Part shown: positions 1 to 7,428 of the stretch, piece by piece | Layout: every line of letters starts with the position of its first letter | Position numbering within the stretch: position 1 is the stretch's first letter | DNA from: MGIIb-O2 sp002494975 | Lineage (GTDB): Archaea; Thermoplasmatota; Poseidoniia; Poseidoniales; Thalassarchaeaceae | Assembly (NCBI GenBank): GCA_028355015.1 | Contig: JAOMRN010000003.1 | Span: 124,001 to 188,000 of the forward strand | Direction: 5' to 3' | Length of the DNA stretch: 64,000 nt | Made by a program: the position numbers and the translations under genes | The notes under the pieces: model-generated | Seen by the model: only the letters and a program-made list of their open reading frames with translations | Database searches by the model: none | Told to the model about the DNA's origin: nothing

Positions 1-1
1 A

Positions 2-2584
2 GTCAGTTCTAATTATGGTAATAACTTTTGTAAAGTTCGACTCAAAGGTTTCGATTTCTTAACACTACAGTTAGTTACCAATGCTTGGGGTGAGATGGGA
101 GCAGGTGATCAGGTTAGGTTAGAAGCAGAATCTGGAGGCCAAGGCGAATTTTTCAATTTTTCATCTCAGCAACTTTCAACAACTGGTGATTGGAGTCAAT
201 TAGTATGGAATATGTCCGAAATCCATGAGTCAGCAGAATATACTCTGGCTTTCCGATTTGATTCCAATAGCTCTTTTTCTAGTCCAGGGATTCAAATCGA
301 TTCATTTTTATTATTTGCTATAGAAAAAGTACCAGAATACACTTTAGACTTCGATTGTAATGACCCTCTTCCTAATTCATATCTTGTAGTTCCTTCTGAT
401 CCTAATCCTCCCTCTCTATACTGTAAAATAAAGAATAACGGGTATATCGATATTACCTTAAGATTGTATACTGAAGTAACAAATAGGTCATGGATGTATG
501 ATTTTCCTCTGCGTATAGATTCAAACAACCAAGTTGACCATGATAATTATGTAATAAGCAAGGTGATCCCTGCTCTTGGATATATGGACACTTGGTTTAA
601 TCTCACAATACCCGATGCATCGGGTGTTCAGGACTTATTCTGGGATGTTTGGGTAAATGATGGAGTTACTAATTTATCTAAAGAATATGTACGCCTTCCC
701 GTTTCAGTAATGCCTGCATATTCTTGTAAATTAAGGCAAGCAACATTACAAAACCCTGCTGCTACATTAGAGCCAGGAGCAAGTGGAGTAATTCCTATGA
801 CTTTGAAGAACACTGGTAATCAAGTCGCAACATGGAACTTTGCTGCATCTTTCCCTGATATCAACTGGGTTGATAATGCGGAAATTAAATGGATGTACGA
901 CGGTATAGAAGTGTCTAATCTTGAGTTGGCACTAACTGATGACATAACTATTGATGCAATAATCACCGCTCCCTCACAAGTCTCTCCTGGTACTTATCCC
1001 GTGACTTTATTGGCATCTGGGATGTCTCCTGCTCAATATTTAGCTGAATGGCAAGTAAACATAGTAGTGCCTATTTTCTCTGATTTGACAATAGAACCTG
1101 AAGTTTCTAATTTAGTGGCGCCTGCAGACGATTCATTGCGATTAATAGAAATACGATTAATCAATGATGGTAATTCTCCTGAATCTTTCGATTTAACTAT
1201 TCAATCAGATTGGAAATTAGGGATAGAAATGAATACAGAGCAGACCTTTGAGATAGATCCTTTCGGAGGTGACAGCACCGTGACCATGCTACTTCCTATG
1301 CCCTATGGTATAGTTAATGAGACGTATTCTGTCATAGTCACAGCAACTAGCAAGACTAATGCGCAATATCAAAAATCTGCTCAGATACTACTTACTGTTC
1401 CTCAAACTAATTTAGTTGAAGTTGAAGATTTAGATATGTTGGAAGAAGTATTCCGGGGCGGTGACGACCCGCGCACAGTAAATTGGAGAATCTGGAACCG
1501 AGGAAATGTCCCTGACTCGTTCGAAATTTCTTTTGACCATTTCACCGATGTTTCTGCTTCAGCAGTTGGATTAAATTCAGGTAAGACTCCTTATATCCTT
1601 CCCGGCGACTCTTACAACTTGACTGTTCGTTATTCATTCGCAGCAACAACTTTCGGCGATAGAACCATTTCTATGTCCGCCACAAGTGTCCTATCGCAGA
1701 CTCTAGGTTCAGCCGTGTCAGGAACTGGCGAGGCAGTATTCCAGGTAGGTGCTCAAGGATGGATCACATTGAATCCACCTGCGGTTTTGGATATTAATGA
1801 GAAAGGAACAGATATAGAAGTAATATTTACTGTAAAGAATGAACACCCTACTGACGCTCAATTACTTAGAGCAGATATTGAAAGAGATTCTGATATTTTC
1901 TTTAACATTATTGATGCTAGGGTAGAAACTAGTGATCAGAACTTCGTGTTAGAGGCTCAGGCGACTAGACAAATCACAGTCTATCTGACTGTAACAGACG
2001 ATAATCTGAGGAACCTTGATGAAAATATCATGAATTTCGAGCTGTTCCTAGAAGTAGATGGGGATATAGATAAAGTGTCGAAAAGCGCAAGTGTAAATAT
2101 GTTCAAATTAGATCCAATAGAAGAAGGGCCAGATACTGGTGCAATTGCAGGCCTAGCAGGAAATATATTGTTTATCCTCGTTGGTTTGGTATTGCTTATA
2201 GCAGTTTTAGTTGCAACAATCAGAATTATGCGTAGCGCTTCTTCTCCATTAGAGGAGATTTCCTCTTTTGACGATTATGAGTACACTCAGAACAGTGGTT
2301 TCAACTCTGATCCTCTACCTGGTGCTCCTGAATTACCTTCTGCAGATAAAGTAGCCAACTCTATGTATGGTGGTTCTAAAGAATTATTTGAACAACCACC
2401 TCCACCTCCGCTTGAAACGGTTGAAAAAGAAGAGGAACTTGAAGAAGAAGTTGTAACTGTGGAACAAATAGAACTTCCATCGGGGGCACCTCCTATTCCA
2501 GAAGAGGGCCTTCCAGAGGGATGGACAATTGAACAATGGCAACACTATGGTCAGGCATGGATTGATCAACAGAATCAAGAATAA
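2..2584 (+). CDS. Large surface protein, 5'-truncated by the window edge; C-terminal membrane anchor
   Basis: The reading frame is open from base 2, so the true start lies outside the window; the first internal ATG at 95 is not a credible start. About 860 codons are visible. Most of the protein is made of beta-rich Ig-like repeats with recurring phrases such as LKNTGNQ, LINDGNSPESF and WNRGNVPDSF, which resemble NEW3/CARDB-type extracellular domains. One hydrophobic helix near the C-terminus (about nt 2140-2230) is followed by basic residues, then a cytoplasmic acidic and Pro-rich tail. This is a type I surface protein with the repeats outside the cell. The tail ends in a short aromatic motif with core GWTIEQWQHYG. 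No catalytic motif was seen, so an S-layer, adhesion or secreted-enzyme-scaffold role is only inference. Confidence 0.85.
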   Translation, partial: VSSNYGNNFCKVRLKGFDFLTLQLVTNAWGEMGAGDQVRLEAESGGQGEFFNFSSQQLSTTGDWSQLVWNMSEIHESAEYTLAFRFDSNSSFSSPGIQIDSFLLFAIEKVPEYTLDFDCNDPLPNSYLVVPSDPNPPSLYCKIKNNGYIDITLRLYTEVTNRSWMYDFPLRIDSNNQVDHDNYVISKVIPALGYMDTWFNLTIPDASGVQDLFWDVWVNDGVTNLSKEYVRLPVSVMPAYSCKLRQATLQNPAATLEPGASGVIPMTLKNTGNQVATWNFAASFPDINWVDNAEIKWMYDGIEVSNLELALTDDITIDAIITAPSQVSPGTYPVTLLASGMSPAQYLAEWQVNIVVPIFSDLTIEPEVSNLVAPADDSLRLIEIRLINDGNSPESFDLTIQSDWKLGIEMNTEQTFEIDPFGGDSTVTMLLPMPYGIVNETYSVIVTATSKTNAQYQKSAQILLTVPQTNLVEVEDLDMLEEVFRGGDDPRTVNWRIWNRGNVPDSFEISFDHFTDVSASAVGLNSGKTPYILPGDSYNLTVRYSFAATTFGDRTISMSATSVLSQTLGSAVSGTGEAVFQVGAQGWITLNPPAVLDINEKGTDIEVIFTVKNEHPTDAQLLRADIERDSDIFFNIIDARVETSDQNFVLEAQATRQITVYLTVTDDNLRNLDENIMNFELFLEVDGDIDKVSKSASVNMFKLDPIEEGPDTGAIAGLAGNILFILVGLVLLIAVLVATIRIMRSASSPLEEISSFDDYEYTQNSGFNSDPLPGAPELPSADKVANSMYGGSKELFEQPPPPPLETVEKEEELEEEVVTVEQIELPSGAPPIPEEGLPEGWTIEQWQHYGQAWIDQQNQE

Positions 2585-2673
2585 TTTATTCAATCTAGAA
2601 TTTAACTAACTGTGCGAGGGCTTATGAGGGCTCCTCAGGTCGGCCAAATCCCAATACAGGAGGCATATTTCCA

Positions 2674-4284
2674 ATGTACAATGGACAACAACCAATTTTT
2701 ATCCTAAAAGAAGGCACTGAAAGGACAAGTGGGCGCTCCGCTCAGAGTAACAATATCGCTGCAGCCAAGGCAGTCGCAGATTCTGTCCGTTCTACGCTTG
2801 GCCCAAAAGGAATGGATAAAATGCTAGTTGATGGAATGGGAGATGTTGTTATTACAAATGACGGCGCTACAATATTAAAGCAAATGGATATTACTAATCC
2901 TGCTGCTAAGATGATTATTGAAGTTGCTAAAACACAGGAACAACATTGCTTTGATGGCACAACAAGTGCCGTTGTAATTGCGGGTGAACTTTTGAAAAGA
3001 AGTGAAGACTTAATTGATCAAAATGTCCACCCTACAGTTATCTGTGAGGGTTTTCGTCTTGCAGCCCAAAGAGCAGCTGAACTCATAGAAAAACATTCAA
3101 TAGAAACCAGTGAAGAAATGCTCTCTGAAGTTGCTAAAACAGCATTAACTGGAAAGAGTGCGGGAGCAGTAAAAGAATTTCTTGCAGATATCTGTGTAAG
3201 GGCAGTACTTTCTGTAGCTCAAGAAGTCGATGGAGAAATAGTTGTAGATCTTGACGATGTTAAAGTCGAAAAGAAGCAAGGAGGTTCAATAGGTAGCAGC
3301 ACATTGGTCGATGGAATTATTTTAGATAAAGAAAGAGTCCACTCCGGTATGCCGAAGTTTGTTAATGATGCTAAAATAGCACTTATTAATTCAGCAATAG
3401 AAGTTAAGAAAACAGAAGTTGATGCTAAGATTCAAATCACAGATCCAAATATGTTATCTCAATTTTTAGATGAAGAAGAATCATATCTTAAATCATTAGT
3501 TGAAAAGATACAAGCATCAGGTGCAACTGTAGTTATCTGCCAAAAAGGAATTGATGACTTAGCCCAGCACTACATGTCGAAAGCAGGATTATTTGCAATT
3601 CGAAGGGCGAAGAAAAGTGATATGGAGGCATTATCTAAAGCAACAGGAGGAAGAGTAATCACGAATGTAGATGATCTTTCATCGGATGACTTAGGTTTTG
3701 CATCGAAGGTAGATGAAAGGAAAATAGGCGAATCAGATATGGTATTTATCACTGGATGTAAGGATGCAAAGAGTGTATCAGTTCTCTTAAGAGGTGGTAC
3801 AGAACATGTTATTGATGAGATAAACCGTGCGTTTGATGATGCTATTGGCGTTGTAGCTGTTGCTTATGAAGATGGTTCTGTATTAACTGGCGGCGGCTCA
3901 GTACTTGCGTCTATAAGTAGAGAGTTAAGATCTCATGCAGAAGGTATAGGTGGGCGTGAACAGATGGCTATTGAAGCATTTTCGGGAGCTTTAGAGGTGA
4001 TTCCACGGACTTTGGCTGAGAATGCTGGTTTAGATCCTGTTAATACTATAATTGATCTTCGTAAAGCACACTCAGAAGGGAAATCTAATTATGGCGTAAA
4101 TGTATACGAAGGTGGAGTAGCAGATATGGCTGCTGGAAAGGTTTTCGAACCTAGCCGAGTAGTCGATCAGGCTATACAATCTGCTACCGAAACAGCAGTG
4201 ATGATTTTACGTATAGATGATGTAATATCAAGTCGAGCATCTAGCCCAATGGATGGCGCAGATTTCGATGGAATGGGAATGTAA
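2674..4284 (+). CDS. thsA: Thermosome subunit (group II chaperonin)
   Basis: This is an ATP-dependent cytosolic folding chaperonin that assembles into double eight- or nine-membered rings. The 536 residues match the usual family length. Near the N-terminus are the family signatures STLGPKGMDKML and ITNDGATIL; a GGG motif (LTGGGSVLASISREL) lies in the second half, and the protein ends in a Gly/Met-rich tail (DGMGM). The start ATG has an AGGAGGC ribosome binding site at 2658-2664. One oddity: the nucleotide loop that is usually GDGTT reads CFDGTT at residues 92-97, so the leading Gly is Phe while the Asp is kept. It is a single gene separated from its neighbours. No heat-shock operator could be identified. 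Confidence 0.96.
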   Translation: MYNGQQPIFILKEGTERTSGRSAQSNNIAAAKAVADSVRSTLGPKGMDKMLVDGMGDVVITNDGATILKQMDITNPAAKMIIEVAKTQEQHCFDGTTSAVVIAGELLKRSEDLIDQNVHPTVICEGFRLAAQRAAELIEKHSIETSEEMLSEVAKTALTGKSAGAVKEFLADICVRAVLSVAQEVDGEIVVDLDDVKVEKKQGGSIGSSTLVDGIILDKERVHSGMPKFVNDAKIALINSAIEVKKTEVDAKIQITDPNMLSQFLDEEESYLKSLVEKIQASGATVVICQKGIDDLAQHYMSKAGLFAIRRAKKSDMEALSKATGGRVITNVDDLSSDDLGFASKVDERKIGESDMVFITGCKDAKSVSVLLRGGTEHVIDEINRAFDDAIGVVAVAYEDGSVLTGGGSVLASISRELRSHAEGIGGREQMAIEAFSGALEVIPRTLAENAGLDPVNTIIDLRKAHSEGKSNYGVNVYEGGVADMAAGKVFEPSRVVDQAIQSATETAVMILRIDDVISSRASSPMDGADFDGMGM

Positions 4285-4346
4285 ATTATATTCTCTACAG
4301 TCGTTATTTCAATACTGCTACACGCTACATTCAATAATCGCCGATA

Positions 4347-4374
4347 GTTCGAACGGATTACCCTTAGGGGTAAT
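4347..4374 (+). promoter_or_regulatory. Palindrome plus hairpin just upstream of the flavodoxin fusion gene
   Basis: GTTCGAAC (4347-4354) is a perfect 8-bp palindrome. It is followed directly by ATTACCC-TTAG-GGGTAAT (4357-4374), a 7-bp stem with a 4-base loop. The hairpin ends nine bases before the ATG at 4384. An AT-rich TATA-like stretch lies at about 4283-4292, so a transcript starting some 25 bases downstream would carry both elements in its leader. An operator or translation-controlling hairpin is inference. Confidence 0.4.
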
Positions 4375-4383
4375 GGTGTATCT

Positions 4384-6561
4384 ATGTCTGGTAGTCGGTC
4401 TCTTCTAGTCTTGTTTGGTTCTCAATCTGGTAATGCTGAAGATGTTGCCTCAAAAGTAGGAAAAGCCGCATCTAAGTATGGTTTAGAGGCAACAGTCAAG
4501 GGGATGGATGAGGTCACAGTTAGTGATTTGGCTAGTCAAAAAAGAATTATGATTTGTTGCAGTACTTGGGGCGAAGGTGAACAACCAGATAACGCCGAGG
4601 ATTTGTGGATTTCCGCAAATGCAGAAGATTCACCTTTAATGTCAGGAGTTAATTTCTCAGTCTTAGCATTGGGAGATACATCATATGAATTATTTTGTGA
4701 ATCTGGGAAAGAATGGGACTCTTGGTTGGAAGCAAAAGGTGGTTTCCGAGTAAATAATCGTGTAGACTGTGATGTAGATTATGAAGATCTTGCTCAGGCA
4801 TGGATGGATGAGACCCTTGCTCGTATGGGCGCTGTTGATGATTCAGGGACTTTCCAAGAAGACCAAGTCGAACAGGTGAAATTAAATGCATCTGGCGCTG
4901 ATATTAATCAAAGCAAGAATAGTAGTGACGCTGAGTCATCATCAGTTGAAATATCTACAGATGGCGACCGCTCATTGCTTATTCTCTTCGGTTCTCAATC
5001 GGGAAATGCAGAAGCATTAGCCGCTAAATTTGCTAAACAATCCTCTGGATATGGTCTTGAAGCCGAAGTAGCAGACATGGATGGCTTTGATTTATCTTCT
5101 TTGTCTGGTAGGAAAAGAGTGTTGATAGTTTGTTCGACATGGGGCGAGGGAGAGCAACCCGATAATGCAGAGGAACTCTGGATTAAGGCATCTTCAGCGT
5201 CAGAAGGTCTCCTTGCTGGTGTTAATTTCTCTGTTCTAGCGTTAGGAGATACTTCCTATGAATTATTTTGTGAATCTGGGAAAGAATGGGACAAGAAATT
5301 CGAAGAGCTTGGCGGTACTAGATTAGTAGATCGAGTCGACTGTGATGTGGATTACGACCAAATATCTCAGGAGTGGGCAGAAAATGCCCTTGCAGCCATG
5401 GCAGCAGTTGATGGAGAAGGTATATTTCACGAAGAGATGGTTCAAGCAATCAAAGATTCAATGGTTTCAGGCTCCACTGGAGCATCTGGTGAAGATGGAT
5501 TTACTGTTCCTGAACTTAGATCTGAATCGATAAGTGCTGAAATTAGTATATTCAGATATGACCCAAATACTTCAACAACTGGTAAAGATACTTGGGTTTG
5601 TGCATTACCTGGCCACATGTCTATTTTAGATGTGCTTAGAACACTCAAATCAACACAAGATGGTAGTCTTACTTTCAGAGACGGTCCGGTTGATGACCCA
5701 ACTACTGCGATATCAATCAACGGACGTCATGTACTCCCGGGGAATCTTAGGCTAGACTTATCTGCACCTATTAGAAATGGGGGAATTAGTATCAACATTG
5801 AGCCATTAAATGGTTTTGAAGTAATCAGAGATCTCATAGTTGAACATTGGGATTTAGAATCAAAAAGAGAATCCAGTAAGCCTTGGATGATTTCAGCAAC
5901 TAGACAAGGTTTGAATACTCCTCAAGGTGCTTTAGGTTCTATGTCTCCTCTAGTTGCTTCTAAGTTGCATTCAATGATGGATATTCATAGCTATCCTATT
6001 ATTCATGCCTCTTCCGATGCAACTGCTTATTCTGATGATTATTATGGTCCTGCTATTATTGTGCAATCATGGGCTAGGAGAAATGATCCTCGCACTGCTC
6101 CTTCTAAGAAAAAAGAAATTGAGCAGCTTCTTGACTCTCCCTCAGGAATTAAAGCAGAGACTGATTTTTCTTCAATACGAAGGCAGGGCAAAGGCTCAAT
6201 AATACATGATTCATTATTAGATTGTAAAACATCTACTCTGGCTAGAGATGGATTTACAGGTCGTCATGGGAAACATGTTTGGTGGTATGCCTTCACTGTC
6301 AAGAGCAGCGGCCGTGTTAATGATACTGTTTTGTATAGACAAGTTTTAGGGCCTATTGGATTATTTAGTAATCTCTTTTCCGGCGTTACTGCTAGGATGG
6401 TATTAGGATTCACAAGAACTGGGGGTAATATGATTAACGATATGTTAGCTTTTGTAGCACCACCTGCTGGACTCGGAAAAATGCCCAAACAATTCAACTC
6501 CTCAGTGAAAAATCATCACGAAGTGGTAGCAATATACAATGAGATGGATGGTCGTTTCTAA
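4384..6561 (+). CDS. Tandem flavodoxin domains fused to an SdhB-like module lacking Fe-S ligands
   Basis: The 725-residue protein has three parts. Two CysJ-type flavodoxin domains (about residues 5-150 and 197-345) each carry the FMN phosphate loop GSQSGNAE and the motifs CSTWGEGEQPDNAE and LALGDTSYELFCESG; a Ser/Asp-rich linker joins them. From about residue 375 the protein follows succinate dehydrogenase iron-sulfur subunit (SdhB): ISIFRYDP, MSILDVLRTLK, GSLTF, ISINGR, EPLNGFEVIRDLIVE and later YYGPAIIVQSWARRNDPRT. The positions that bind [2Fe-2S], [4Fe-4S] and [3Fe-4S] in SdhB have no cysteines here. The module therefore appears to keep the fold without the clusters. The next gene follows with a 1-base overlap. 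A flavin-based electron-transfer role is inferred; a purely structural role is possible. Confidence 0.85.
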   Translation: MSGSRSLLVLFGSQSGNAEDVASKVGKAASKYGLEATVKGMDEVTVSDLASQKRIMICCSTWGEGEQPDNAEDLWISANAEDSPLMSGVNFSVLALGDTSYELFCESGKEWDSWLEAKGGFRVNNRVDCDVDYEDLAQAWMDETLARMGAVDDSGTFQEDQVEQVKLNASGADINQSKNSSDAESSSVEISTDGDRSLLILFGSQSGNAEALAAKFAKQSSGYGLEAEVADMDGFDLSSLSGRKRVLIVCSTWGEGEQPDNAEELWIKASSASEGLLAGVNFSVLALGDTSYELFCESGKEWDKKFEELGGTRLVDRVDCDVDYDQISQEWAENALAAMAAVDGEGIFHEEMVQAIKDSMVSGSTGASGEDGFTVPELRSESISAEISIFRYDPNTSTTGKDTWVCALPGHMSILDVLRTLKSTQDGSLTFRDGPVDDPTTAISINGRHVLPGNLRLDLSAPIRNGGISINIEPLNGFEVIRDLIVEHWDLESKRESSKPWMISATRQGLNTPQGALGSMSPLVASKLHSMMDIHSYPIIHASSDATAYSDDYYGPAIIVQSWARRNDPRTAPSKKKEIEQLLDSPSGIKAETDFSSIRRQGKGSIIHDSLLDCKTSTLARDGFTGRHGKHVWWYAFTVKSSGRVNDTVLYRQVLGPIGLFSNLFSGVTARMVLGFTRTGGNMINDMLAFVAPPAGLGKMPKQFNSSVKNHHEVVAIYNEMDGRF

Positions 6562-7421
6562 TGGCTATAAAATATGCTTATCACCCTGGTAATGTGGCTC
6601 ACTCTGGTTCTCCAGAAGTAGCAGAATCTATGATTCCTCTGATTAAATCATTGGGTATTGAATTAACTTATCTAGATGGGGCTACGAGTTGTGGCGCTGG
6701 AATAATTCGTCAAGTTAATCAAAGACTTCAATTAACTTTGAATGCACGTATTTTTGCTCAAGCAGAAGATTTGGGCCTCGATATACTTACACCCTGCGCT
6801 TCAACTGCAGGTAATCTTTCCGAAGATTTATTTTTATTAAAATCCAATCCAATTTTGTTAGCAGAGATTAATGAAGTATTAATGAAAACATGTGGCTTAG
6901 AATTTTCTGGAGAGACTTCTGTTAATCATCTGTTACACGTTATAGTGGACGAAATTGGTCTTGAGAAAATTAAACCTTTGGTGGTTAACCCTATTGATTT
7001 TAGAGTAGCATCATATTATGGTCCAAATATGCAACAAGAGGGATTCTGTGGTGATGATGATATTTATGATCCAAACTATATGGAGCAATTAATCCAAACA
7101 TTAGGCGGTCATCCGGTTAGGTGGGATTCTCGTATACAGAGTGTAGGTGCGCCGAGTTTACTTTCTGAAGAGCCCACCGTACTTAGACAAGCAGCATCGG
7201 TGCTAAATGACGCTAAGTCAGAAGGTGCGCAAATGATAGTTAGTGCGTGTAACTTATCTCATTCAGTATTGGATATTTATCAAGGCAAAGCATCTCAGAA
7301 AACAGGTCTTAAAACAAATATACCTGTAATTCATTTGTCTGAGATTCTATCTTTTGCAATGGGCCATTACAACACTCGCTATGCACAATTAAGGACTAGA
7401 GTATTAGTAATAGGTGATTGA
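6561..7421 (+). CDS. HdrB/SdhE-like CCG-domain protein with most cluster cysteines lost
   Basis: The 286-residue protein has the layout of heterodisulfide reductase subunit B and of SdhE or the C-terminal part of TfrB, which normally hold two CCG domains. Recognisable landmarks are YHPGN (usually PGC) at 7-11, SCG (usually CCG) at 43-45, LNAR at 60-63 and TPCAST (usually CxxC) at 77-82. In the second half they are YYGP (usually YYGC), QSVGAPS (usually CCGG) and SACNLS (usually ACPLC). In the first domain only C44 and C79 remain, in the second only one Cys, so canonical noncubane clusters are unlikely. The start codon overlaps the stop of the flavodoxin-SdhB fusion, which matches the SdhB-SdhE gene order of type E succinate dehydrogenases. 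The two proteins probably form a complex. Confidence 0.82.
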   Translation: MAIKYAYHPGNVAHSGSPEVAESMIPLIKSLGIELTYLDGATSCGAGIIRQVNQRLQLTLNARIFAQAEDLGLDILTPCASTAGNLSEDLFLLKSNPILLAEINEVLMKTCGLEFSGETSVNHLLHVIVDEIGLEKIKPLVVNPIDFRVASYYGPNMQQEGFCGDDDIYDPNYMEQLIQTLGGHPVRWDSRIQSVGAPSLLSEEPTVLRQAASVLNDAKSEGAQMIVSACNLSHSVLDIYQGKASQKTGLKTNIPVIHLSEILSFAMGHYNTRYAQLRTRVLVIGD

Positions 7422-7428
7422 TACATTA

